From Gammaproteobacteria bacterium (GTDB lineage: Bacteria > Pseudomonadota > Gammaproteobacteria > GRL18): a stretch of 9,899 nt of DNA. Location: contig DAOVUK010000075.1 of NCBI GenBank assembly GCA_030632625.1, forward strand, positions 1 through 9,899, read 5' to 3'. Numbering within the stretch: position 1 is the stretch's first letter; each line of letters opens with the position of its first letter. Positions 1-5,594 of the stretch are shown here, one piece after another. Made by a program: the position numbers and the translations under genes. The notes under the pieces were generated by a model. The model saw only the letters and a program-made list of their open reading frames with translations, ran no database searches and had not been told where the DNA came from.

Positions 1-1
1 A

Positions 2-121
2 GTCATTTCACTTGATGATTATCGGTGGAAAGATCATTGTCGTGGATTGTTTCAAACGCAATTGCTGCTTGATATAAGAATTCGCCAGCCACAGGTATGG
101 TTTGTCTATTTATACAAATGA
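2..121 (+). CDS. possible C-terminal fragment of an unrecognised protein
   Basis: The frame is open from the window edge to a TGA at 119-121 and gives 39 residues, starting VISLDDYRWKDH and ending QVWFVYLYK. No start codon is needed because the gene would begin before the window. The short open length could be chance. I do not recognise the family: an LDDYRWK stretch faintly recalls the start of DUF4174 proteins, but the rest does not fit. The next gene has its own promoter 35 bp downstream, so this would be a separate transcription unit. Both its reality and its identity are uncertain. Confidence 0.25.
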   Translation, partial: VISLDDYRWKDHCRGLFQTQLLLDIRIRQPQVWFVYLYK

Positions 122-155
122 ATAAAGTGGCTAAATTATTTGATTCTTCAAATTA

Positions 156-184
156 TTGACATTTACTCAAACATAAAGTACAGT
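156..184 (+). promoter_or_regulatory. sigma70-like promoter of the Phd-VapC module
   Basis: A perfect -35 box TTGACA (156-161) is followed by a 17-bp spacer and a -10 box TACAGT (179-184, four of six consensus bases). It lies about 40 bp before the antitoxin ATG. A start of transcription near 190-192 would fall inside the operator palindrome just downstream, as expected for an autoregulated toxin-antitoxin promoter. Confidence 0.6.
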
Positions 185-197
185 CTAGTCTGACTAG
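185..197. promoter_or_regulatory. inverted repeat, likely Phd antitoxin operator
   Basis: CTAGTC-T-GACTAG is a perfect inverted repeat with 6-bp arms. It begins right after the -10 box and covers the likely transcription start. Phd/YefM antitoxins, alone or with toxin, are known to repress their own operons by binding palindromes at the promoter, so this is the natural candidate site. The assignment comes from position and symmetry only. Confidence 0.5.
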
Positions 198-222
198 TGT
201 TATTTGTGTGAAGAGGAATTTT

Positions 223-477
223 ATGAAACATACAACCTGGCAACTTCAGGATGCTAAAAGTAAATTTAGCCAATTAGTAGAATCGGCAATGACTGATGAA
301 CCTCAAATTGTGACCAAGCATGGTCATAATGCGGTTGTTGTTCTTTCCTATAAAGAATATGAGGCAATGATAAAGCCTAAAAGCAGTCTTGTTGATTTTT
401 TTAGAGATTCGCCATTGGCTGAATCTGAATTAGATATTTCACGTAGCAATGATTTTCCCAGAGAAATTGATCTGTGA
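223..477 (+). CDS. Phd/YefM-family type II antitoxin
   Basis: This 84-residue protein is the antitoxin of the toxin gene that follows. The first half shows the Phd/YefM DNA-binding fold pattern: TWQLQDAKSKFSQLVESA, then PQIVTKHGHNAVVVLSYKEYEAM (roughly residues 3-50). The acidic C-terminal tail (about 55-84, with SPLAESELDISR and REIDL) is the part that in this family wraps around and blocks the toxin. I chose the ATG at 223 because AAGAGGA (211-217) sits 5 bp before it; an in-frame GTG at 208 lies upstream of that ribosome binding site and would add five residues. The stop overlaps the toxin start by 4 bp (GTGA), so the two are translationally coupled. An operator-like palindrome lies upstream. 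The family is clear; the exact subfamily is not. Confidence 0.9.
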   Translation: MKHTTWQLQDAKSKFSQLVESAMTDEPQIVTKHGHNAVVVLSYKEYEAMIKPKSSLVDFFRDSPLAESELDISRSNDFPREIDL

Positions 478-902
478 AATATTTACTTGATACCTGTGTG
501 ATTTCTGAAATAATCAGACCAAAACCAGATATAAATGTTATTTCATGGTTAGAAGGGCAAGATGAAAACTCCTTATACCTCAGTGTGCTGACCTTTGGTG
601 AAATCGAAAAGGGTATTGAAAAAGCATCAAAGCAAATTAGAAAACAAAAACTTCGATTATGGGTTGAGGATGATTTAAAAAAACGCTTTGAGGGTCGAAT
701 AATTCCAATCAGTTTTTCTATTGCAGCAGAATGGGGAAAAATCCAGGGAAAGGCTGAATTATTGGGAAAGCCAATGCCAACGATGGATGGTTTAATTGCA
801 GTTTCAGGTCTTGTCAGTCAATGCACCGTCGTGACTCGAAATATTTCGGACATGGAACAAAGCTTGGCAGAACTATTCAATCCATGGAAAAAATCTGTAT
901 AG
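474..902 (+). CDS. VapC/FitB-like PIN-domain toxin (ribonuclease)
   Basis: This 142-residue protein is a PIN-domain endoribonuclease toxin, the partner of the Phd-type antitoxin that overlaps its start. It has the full set of acidic active-site residues expected for metal-dependent RNA cleavage: D6 in YLLDTCVISE, E43 in LTFGEIEKG, D105 in MPTMDGLIA, and the TRNISDM motif with N123 and D126. Length and motif order match the FitB/VapC group, whose members often pair with Phd/YefM antitoxins. The start is the GTG at 474, inside the antitoxin stop (GTGA overlap). There is no sign of damage, so the module looks functional. The RNA target cannot be told from sequence. No terminator hairpin is visible after the stop. 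The module lies just left of a tRNA 3' fragment, consistent with cargo at the end of an integrated element. Confidence 0.92.
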   Translation: MKYLLDTCVISEIIRPKPDINVISWLEGQDENSLYLSVLTFGEIEKGIEKASKQIRKQKLRLWVEDDLKKRFEGRIIPISFSIAAEWGKIQGKAELLGKPMPTMDGLIAVSGLVSQCTVVTRNISDMEQSLAELFNPWKKSV

Positions 903-969
903 TGATGTCCTTATAGAATAAATCTCACATACCCTAAAATGTTGTGTATAAAATAATCAGTTTTATGAT

Positions 970-985
970 AGGTGTTTAAACACCT
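970..985. repeat. 16-bp perfect palindrome
   Basis: AGGTGTTTAAACACCT reads the same on both strands. It lies 68 bp after the VapC stop and about 50 bp before the tRNA-Leu fragment. It lacks a following T-run, so it is not an intrinsic terminator. It could be a binding site for a dimeric regulator or for recombination proteins at the neighbouring attachment site; nothing in the sequence decides between these. Confidence 0.5.
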
Positions 986-1035
986 GTTTGGCAGTTTTCA
1001 GAACGTGCACTGGCAGGCTCTGTAGTGATATTCCA

Positions 1036-1093
1036 AAGGACTTAAAATCCCTCGATCGCAATCGTGCCGGTTCGATTCCGGCCCTGGGCACCA
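1036..1093 (+). pseudogene. 3' half of tRNA-Leu(UAA), probable integration (att) footprint
   Basis: The block has the 3' part of a class II leucine tRNA. The anticodon arm is AAGGA-CTTAAAA-TCCCT with anticodon TAA at 1043-1045. A long variable arm pairs CGAT with ATCG. The T arm is GCCGG-TTCGATT-CCGGC (1066-1082), followed by acceptor strand CCTGGGC, discriminator A and an encoded CCA (1091-1093). The matching 5' acceptor strand GCCCAGG and a D arm are absent upstream, and the anticodon stem already has one A-C mismatch (1037/1051), so this is not a working tRNA. Homology that begins at the anticodon stem and runs to the CCA end is what tyrosine integrases leave at the far end of an element. 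By the usual geometry the element would lie to the left, with the intact tRNA-Leu beyond the window. Confidence 0.75.
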
Positions 1094-1391
1094 TCTTTAT
1101 TCTTAGTATTCAATGTCTTACATTTATCCTCATTTCTTTGAAAATATATGATGTATCAGATCTAACACCTTTTTGACTACCAATTCAATAATCCCTTGTA
1201 CTACCAGTTAGTTTTAAAGCTCACGTTAGATGTTGGTGAACGATGCTAAATTTAATGTTTCATTCATTTATGAGTGTTTATTAGAAGCGAAATCAGCTAT
1301 ATTTATATTGAGACGTATCAAATGGGAGCTTGTTGCTTAAAGCATTTGCTTTTCATTTTTTTCGTAAAATTGTTAATAGGATATTTATTAG
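1094..1391. other. non-coding AT-rich gap, no convincing gene
   Basis: Between the tRNA fragment and the UPF0175 gene I see no supported coding sequence. There is a pair of near-identical 10-mers, ACTACCAATT (1176-1185) and ACTACCAGTT (1200-1209), 24 bp apart. A 36-codon ATG frame at 1230-1340 has no ribosome binding site and begins directly after an in-frame stop, so I do not call it a gene. A weak hairpin with a T-run lies at 1339-1362. Confidence 0.5.
1339..1362 (+). terminator. weak hairpin plus T-run, possible terminator
   Basis: AAAGC-ATTT-GCTTT forms a 5-bp stem with a 4-base loop and is followed by T-C-A and seven T residues. The stem has only two G-C pairs, so as an intrinsic terminator it would be weak. 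It would separate whatever is transcribed from the left from the UPF0175 gene at 1392. Confidence 0.25.
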
Positions 1392-1655
1392 ATGCAACTG
1401 ATTATTGAATTTCCAGATCATTGTTTACCTCCAAAACAAGATACTAAATCTTTGGCAAAAAAGCTGAAACTCTATGGAGCTATATTATTATTTCAATCTG
1501 GGCAATTATCTCGTGGGGCTGCTTGTGAATTTGCAGGAGTTGATATTTATACATTTCTTGCTGCCTGTAAAGAAAATAAAATTCCACATTCGAACATTGA
1601 TCCTGATGAAATTGAAGCAGATTTAAATCGCTTTGAAAAATTACATACTTCATGA
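1392..1655 (+). CDS. UPF0175-family antitoxin, now without its toxin
   Basis: This 87-residue protein matches the UPF0175 pattern: a short beta start (MQLIIEFPD), then a helical segment (LAKKLKLYGAILLFQSGQLSRGAACEFAGVDIYTFLAACKENKIPH) that resembles a helix-turn-helix, and an acidic end (NIDPDEIEADLNRFEKL). UPF0175 proteins are usually encoded directly before a PIN-domain (DUF3368) toxin and are regarded as its antitoxin. Here the stop overlaps an ATG by 4 bp (ATGA, 1652-1655), and that ATG opens a typical PIN N-terminus which is cut short. The antitoxin frame itself is intact. The start has a modest AGGA (1378-1381) 10 bp upstream. It may be silent, or it may still regulate or neutralise a related toxin elsewhere. 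Confidence 0.8.
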   Translation: MQLIIEFPDHCLPPKQDTKSLAKKLKLYGAILLFQSGQLSRGAACEFAGVDIYTFLAACKENKIPHSNIDPDEIEADLNRFEKLHTS

Positions 1656-1720
1656 TTATAATTGCTGATAGCTCCGCACTGGTCTCATTGGTTCCCGTCA
1701 ATGTGGAAAAACCACACTAG
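1652..1720 (+). pseudogene. 5' remnant of a PIN-domain (DUF3368-like) toxin
   Basis: Starting at the ATG inside the UPF0175 stop codon, the frame reads MIIIADSSALVSL and then stops at TAG 1718-1720 after 22 residues. The start matches the first beta strand and first catalytic aspartate (D6) of PIN toxins. The rest of the roughly 150-residue toxin, including the other acidic residues, is missing. From about 1684 a different frame encodes an ATPase P-loop, so the gene was cut by a deletion or recombination event rather than by a point mutation. The exact junction is unclear because the two readings overlap for some 30 bp. Confidence 0.65.
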
Positions 1721-1914
1721 CTCAAAATTCCTGTCTTGAGTTGGGATACCACTATATTAGTTTTGATAATGACTCCCAATTACAAGCTGCGAAGGCTGAT
1801 CCTATCGGTTTTATCCATAGCCTGCCGGAAAATGTCATATTAGACGAAATCCAAAGAGTTCCAGAACTTTTCACATTGTTGGGGTTCGTAAAACTCACCC
1901 GCAACCTACGATAA
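1684..1914 (+). pseudogene. internal fragment of an AAA_14/DUF4143-type ATPase
   Basis: One frame of 76 codons ending at TAA 1912-1914 shows the N-terminal half of an AAA_14 ATPase. It has the Walker A motif LIGSRQCGKTTLAQ at the left edge, then YHYISFDND, and ILDEIQRVPELFTLL carrying the DEIQ Walker B. Whole proteins of this kind are nearly 400 residues and carry a C-terminal DUF4143 domain. Here there is no start codon before the P-loop. The frame also loses similarity right after PELFTLL (about 1880) and ends with an unrelated tail (GFVKLTRNLR). Both ends are therefore missing, and the piece is non-functional. Such ATPases are common, often decayed genes of unclear role in genomes rich in toxin-antitoxin modules. 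Confidence 0.7.
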
Positions 1915-2034
1915 AATGTAAACATAAAACCTATTATTTGATCAGTCCCAGTATGATATGCTGAATTAATAATGTGTCACTTATATTTTTGGGGATTGTC
2001 GCTGTAGTTCAAATTGAGGAGAAAAAGGGTGGAA

Positions 2035-3921
2035 ATGAATTATAAAAATACATATAAACTATCGATGGATGATCCCCAGGGGTTTTGGGGCAAAGCAGCA
2101 GAAGAACTGATTTGGGATAAAAAGTGGGATCAGGTTCTTGATGATTCAAATGCTCCGTTTTACCACTGGTTTAATGGGGGGATGCTTAATACCTGTTATA
2201 ACGCGATTGATCGTCATGTCAATGAGGGAAGAGCTGATCAACTGGCAATAATTTACGATAGTCCGGTTACCAATACTAAACAAAACTTTACCTTTCGTGA
2301 GCTTCAGGATGAGGTTGCATGTCTTGCTGGTGTACTAAAATCTCTAGGTGTTGAGAAGGGTGATCGTGTTTTAATCTATATGCCGATGATTCCTCAGACT
2401 GCAATGGGTATGCTTGCATGTGCCAGAATTGGGGCAGTACACTCAGTTGTTTTTGGTGGTTTTGCTGCTGCTGAACTGGCAACAAGAATTGATGATGCCA
2501 AACCCAAAGTCATACTTTCAGCATCCTGTGGCATTGAGATTTCGCGTGTGATTGAATACAAGCCTCTTCTTGAAGAGGCTATTGAACTATCCAGCCATAA
2601 ACCAACTAATACTATTATTTTTCAACGACCACAAGCTGAAGCAGCTATGTTGGAGGGACGTGATATTGACTGGGTTTCAGCTTGTGAAAAGGCTGAACCA
2701 GCCGATTGTGTATCTGTTGCAGCAACCGACCCTCTTTACATTCTTTATACCTCTGGTACGACTGGTATACCTAAAGGTGTGGTACGAGACAATGGTGGAC
2801 ATGCGGTTGCCATGCTCTGGAGTATGCGTAATGTGTATAACGTACAACCGGGAGAGGTCTACTGGGCCGCCTCAGATGTGGGGTGGGTCGTTGGTCACTC
2901 TTATATTGTTTATGGGCCATTACTAAACGGTAATACGACTATTCTTTATGAAGGTAAACCGGTTTTTACACCCGATGCAGGTGCATTTTGGCGAGTTATA
3001 GACGAATACAAAGTATCTGTAATGTTTACTGCACCAACGGCATTCCGTGCTATCAAAAAAGAGGATCCAAAGGGCGAATATATTAAGAAATATGATCTGA
3101 ATAATTTTCGCGCGTTATTTCTAGCGGGTGAACGCTGTGATCCTGCGACTCTTTTATGGGCTGAAGATTTACTTCATGTTCCGGTTATTGATCATTGGTG
3201 GCAGACTGAAACGGCTTGGGCAATAGCTGCTAATTGCCTGGGAATTGAAGCTCTTCCAATTAAACCAGGCTCACCTTCATGTGCAGTTCCAGGTTATCAG
3301 GTTGATGTTTTAAATACCGATGGTGAAGAAATATCTGCTGGTGAGATTGGCAGCATTATGATCAAATTACCAATGCCTCCTGGGTGTCTGCCAACTCTCT
3401 GGAATGATGATGAGCGTTTTATCAGCTCCTATTTAAGTACTCATCCCGGTTATTACTTAACTGGTGATGCCGGGTATAAAGATGAGGATGGCTATATCTG
3501 GGTTATGAGTCGGATAGACGACATTATTAATGTTGCAGGTCATCGCTTATCGACTGGGGCTATTGAGGAAGTTATTTCTGCGCATCCAGATGTTGCCGAA
3601 TGCGCGGTAATTGGTGCGGCTGATCAACTAAAAGGAGAGCTTCCAGTAGGATTGAGTGTGCTAAAAAGTGGAGTTGAGCGCGATGTTGCGGAAATAGAAA
3701 AAGAAGTCATTGCTCTGGTCAGAGAAAAAATTGGTCCAGTTTGCTCTTTTAAGAAAATAGTGACTGTTGCAAGATTACCAAAAACTCGTTCTGGAAAAAT
3801 TCTAAGAGGAACCATGAAAAAAATAGCGGATTGTGAACATTACAAAATGCCTGCAACGATTGATGATCCCAATATTTTAGATGAAATTAAAGTAGCCCTG
3901 AAAACGATTGGCTATGCCTGA
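2035..3921 (+). CDS. prpE: propionate--CoA ligase (propionyl-CoA synthetase)
   Basis: This enzyme activates propionate with ATP and CoA to propionyl-CoA, the entry step of the methylcitrate pathway. The sequence shows an N-terminal acyl-CoA synthetase region (SNAPFYHWFNGG, NAIDRH), the phosphate-binding motif YTSGTTGIPKG (about 238-248), WWQTE (388-392), TGDAG with D478, and the C-terminal PKTRSGKILRG. Its lysine (K588) is the catalytic residue that acetylation inactivates in Salmonella PrpE. The segment FRAIKKEDPKGEY is typical of PrpE rather than acetyl-CoA synthetase. From the ATG at 2035 the protein has 628 residues and its start aligns with enterobacterial PrpE. A GTG at 2029, 7 bp after AGGAG (2017-2021), is an equally possible start giving 630. 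It lies upstream of the regulator and prpBCD, separated by 67 bp that contain a promoter. I see no convincing promoter for prpE itself between 1915 and 2034. Confidence 0.95.
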   Translation: MNYKNTYKLSMDDPQGFWGKAAEELIWDKKWDQVLDDSNAPFYHWFNGGMLNTCYNAIDRHVNEGRADQLAIIYDSPVTNTKQNFTFRELQDEVACLAGVLKSLGVEKGDRVLIYMPMIPQTAMGMLACARIGAVHSVVFGGFAAAELATRIDDAKPKVILSASCGIEISRVIEYKPLLEEAIELSSHKPTNTIIFQRPQAEAAMLEGRDIDWVSACEKAEPADCVSVAATDPLYILYTSGTTGIPKGVVRDNGGHAVAMLWSMRNVYNVQPGEVYWAASDVGWVVGHSYIVYGPLLNGNTTILYEGKPVFTPDAGAFWRVIDEYKVSVMFTAPTAFRAIKKEDPKGEYIKKYDLNNFRALFLAGERCDPATLLWAEDLLHVPVIDHWWQTETAWAIAANCLGIEALPIKPGSPSCAVPGYQVDVLNTDGEEISAGEIGSIMIKLPMPPGCLPTLWNDDERFISSYLSTHPGYYLTGDAGYKDEDGYIWVMSRIDDIINVAGHRLSTGAIEEVISAHPDVAECAVIGAADQLKGELPVGLSVLKSGVERDVAEIEKEVIALVREKIGPVCSFKKIVTVARLPKTRSGKILRGTMKKIADCEHYKMPATIDDPNILDEIKVALKTIGYA

Positions 3922-3931
3922 ATAAGAGTAA

Positions 3932-3941
3932 TTGTCGACAA
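3932..3941. promoter_or_regulatory. operator box 1, TTGTCGACAA palindrome
   Basis: A perfect 10-bp palindrome lies 10 bp after the prpE stop and 6 bp before the -35 box. TTGTCGACAA fits the loose TnGT...ACnA pattern of FadR-type GntR operators. A second copy of its TGTCGACA core lies at 3996-4003. Box centres are 63 bp apart, six helical turns, so both sites face the same side of the DNA. The GntR regulator encoded next is the obvious ligand. Confidence 0.55.
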
Positions 3942-3947
3942 CAATGA

Positions 3948-3976
3948 TTGACTTAAGCAATAAGTATCATTATTAT
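3948..3976 (+). promoter_or_regulatory. strong sigma70-like promoter of the gntR-prpBCD operon
   Basis: TTGACT (3948-3953, five of six consensus bases), a 17-bp spacer and TATTAT (3971-3976, five of six) form the best promoter match in the window. Transcription would start near 3983, only about 6 nt before the ATG at 3989, giving an almost leaderless message for the regulator. The promoter lies between two TGTCGACA boxes, at about -46 and +17, so a bound regulator could repress it. Confidence 0.6.
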
Positions 3977-3988
3977 TTAAGTTATATC

Positions 3989-4654
3989 ATGAATGTGTCG
4001 ACAATAAAAAGAAAAGACCAAGAGACGGGTAGCATTGCTGAAAGAGTATTTAATTCCCTCTGTAATGCAATTATAGTGGGTGAAATACCGGCTGGAAGCA
4101 AAATTAGTGAACCTGAATTGGCCAAACACTTCAATGTCAGCCGGGCATCCCTGCGAGATGCCATAGGCCGGCTAGAGGCATGTAATCTGGTTATTCGGCG
4201 CCCAAATGTGGGGGCTAGAGTGATTTCATTGTCTGTGGAAGAGCTGTTGGAAATATATACTGTGCGTGAAGCGCTTGAAGGCATGGCTGCCCGGCAAGCA
4301 GCTCAACAGATGACGGATGCTGAATTAGATGAGCTGCAATTGCTGCTGGATGAAGAGAAGCAGACCAACCCAAATAATAACAACGACTTTCACTATGGAA
4401 TAGTTAAAGGTTGTAAAAACAATCGGCTCATACATCTATTATGTGATGATCTCTACTATTTAATGCAAATGTATCGTTTTCAATTAGGACGAGAAAATGG
4501 ACGAGTATCATCAGCATACAAAGAGCATGCTCTGGTTATGGATGCCTTGCGTGATCGTGATGGTGAAATGGCTGAGTTAATGATGCGCCGACATATCCGT
4601 AAGTCACGTCAGTACATTGATCAATCATTAAAAAATAATAGCAGTTTACTATGA
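3989..4654 (+). CDS. GntR-family (FadR/FCD type) regulator of the prp genes
   Basis: This is a predicted DNA-binding repressor or activator, 221 residues from ATG 3989. Residues about 15-80 form the GntR winged helix ([42 protein letters not shown]). Residues about 84-210 form the FCD ligand domain ([41 protein letters not shown]). The three histidines expected to hold a metal are present (H135, H180, H202). The aspartate four residues before the first histidine is replaced by N131 within a PNNNND run, and the linker before it looks shorter than in relatives. I chose ATG 3989 because a promoter with a start site near 3983 lies just upstream. TTG 3932 and ATG 3944 are in frame but would fall in operator and promoter DNA. 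Its stop overlaps prpB by 4 bp. Such regulators commonly control methylcitrate operons; the effector is presumably a pathway intermediate. Confidence 0.85.
   Translation: MNVSTIKRKDQETGSIAERVFNSLCNAIIVGEIPAGSKISEPELAKHFNVSRASLRDAIGRLEACNLVIRRPNVGARVISLSVEELLEIYTVREALEGMAARQAAQQMTDAELDELQLLLDEEKQTNPNNNNDFHYGIVKGCKNNRLIHLLCDDLYYLMQMYRFQLGRENGRVSSAYKEHALVMDALRDRDGEMAELMMRRHIRKSRQYIDQSLKNNSSLL
3996..4003. promoter_or_regulatory. operator box 2, TGTCGACA palindrome
   Basis: A perfect 8-bp palindrome, identical to the core of box 1, lies about 17 bp downstream of the predicted transcription start and inside codons 3-5 of the regulator gene. Together with box 1 it brackets the promoter. I found no further GTCGAC site in the window, including upstream of prpE. 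Confidence 0.5.
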
Positions 4655-5574
4655 ATTCAGATGTAACCAACACCTCAACCAACACCTCAACTATTACCTC
4701 AACGCAGGGCGCACTTCTGAGGCATGCCGTGGAAATTGAAAGTCCCCTTCAGGTGATGGGAACGATTAATGCCTATACTGCGATGATGGCAGAAAAAAGT
4801 GGTGCAAAAGCGATTTATCTTTCGGGGGCGGGGGTGGCTAATGCGTCTTATGGATTACCCGATCTGGGTATGACCTCATTGGATAATGTCTTAACGGATG
4901 TGCGTCGAATTACCGCCGCTTCTGCATTACCTCTTTTAGTGGATGTCGATACTGGCTGGGGCAGTGCATTCAATATCAGTCGTACTATAAAAGAGATGGT
5001 TAAGGCTGGGGCTGCTGGTATACATATTGAAGACCAGGTACAAACTAAACGTTGTGGTCATCGTCCAGGGAAAGAAATTGTCTCTCAGCAAGAGATGGTG
5101 GACCGAATCAAAGCAGCAGTCGATGCGCGTACTAATGACCTGGTTATCATGGCTCGTACAGATGCTCTTGCTGTTGAAGGTATGGATTCAGCAATTGAAC
5201 GTGCTGTGGCTTGTGTGGAAGCTGGGGCTGACATGATTTTTCCTGAAGCAATGACAACATTGGAGCAGTACCGTACTTTTGTTGATGCGATCGGTGTGCC
5301 AGTGTTGGCTAATATTACTGAGTTTGGTTCAACCCCATTGTTTACAACGGAAGAGTTAAATTCTGTTGGCGTTAAACTTGCGCTTTATCCGCTTTCAGCC
5401 TTCAGAGCCATGAATGCCGCTGCTCTTAATGTTTATCAAACTTTGCTTAATGATGGAACACAACAATCAGTGTTAGAACAGATGCAGACCAGAGAAGAGC
5501 TGTATGGATTTCTTGATTACCATACCTATGAACAGAAACTGGATGCACTGTTTGATGAAGGTAAAGAACTGTAA
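4651..5574 (+). CDS. prpB: 2-methylisocitrate lyase
   Basis: PrpB cleaves 2-methylisocitrate to pyruvate and succinate, the last step of the methylcitrate pathway. It is a TIM-barrel enzyme of the isocitrate lyase/PEP mutase superfamily. Visible features are [18 protein letters not shown], metal-binding aspartates in [10 protein letters not shown] (D98, D100), IHIEDQV (E127, D128), and the signature KRCGHRPGK with catalytic C135. The HRPGK form points to PrpB rather than true isocitrate lyase. The length is 307 residues, against 296 in E. coli. The extra 11 or so lie at the N-terminus, where three 12-bp repeats encode [12 protein letters not shown]. The ATG lies in the regulator's stop (ATGA) with no clear ribosome binding site, so translation probably depends on coupling. 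prpC follows after 20 bp. Confidence 0.95.
   Translation: MNSDVTNTSTNTSTITSTQGALLRHAVEIESPLQVMGTINAYTAMMAEKSGAKAIYLSGAGVANASYGLPDLGMTSLDNVLTDVRRITAASALPLLVDVDTGWGSAFNISRTIKEMVKAGAAGIHIEDQVQTKRCGHRPGKEIVSQQEMVDRIKAAVDARTNDLVIMARTDALAVEGMDSAIERAVACVEAGADMIFPEAMTTLEQYRTFVDAIGVPVLANITEFGSTPLFTTEELNSVGVKLALYPLSAFRAMNAAALNVYQTLLNDGTQQSVLEQMQTREELYGFLDYHTYEQKLDALFDEGKEL
4669..4704 (+). repeat. three 12-bp tandem repeats inside prpB
   Basis: The units AACACCTCAACC, AACACCTCAACT and ATTACCTCAACG lie head to tail and encode NTST, NTST and ITST at residues 7-18 of PrpB. Gain or loss of a unit would keep the reading frame. The segment precedes the conserved barrel and corresponds to extra N-terminal length relative to E. 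coli PrpB. Confidence 0.8.
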
Positions 5575-5594
5575 TAAAAGCTGGAGATTTTGGT

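Noticed and set aside
1036..1093. Intact tRNA-Leu gene
   Set aside because: No GCCCAGG acceptor strand or D arm upstream to pair with the 3' end, and the anticodon stem has a mismatch.
988..1176. 62-codon + strand ORF over the tRNA fragment
   Set aside because: Its middle (NRAGSIPALGT) is simply the translation of the tRNA-Leu T arm and acceptor; no ribosome binding site.
1230..1340. 36-codon ATG frame (MLVNDAKFNVSF...)
   Set aside because: Starts directly after an in-frame stop, has no ribosome binding site and no recognisable similarity.
2288..2926. Overlapping ORFs inside prpE (minus 2288-2485, plus 2552-2926)
   Set aside because: Shadow frames of a strongly conserved enzyme gene; no independent signals or families.
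3932..3988. Longer start for the GntR regulator (TTG 3932 or ATG 3944)
   Set aside because: The added 15-19 residues would lie over the operator box and a near-consensus promoter, and the family does not need them.
4651..5574. Isocitrate lyase (AceA) instead of PrpB
   Set aside because: About 300 residues, KRCGHRPGK rather than KKCGH, and position beside prpC and prpD all fit methylisocitrate lyase.
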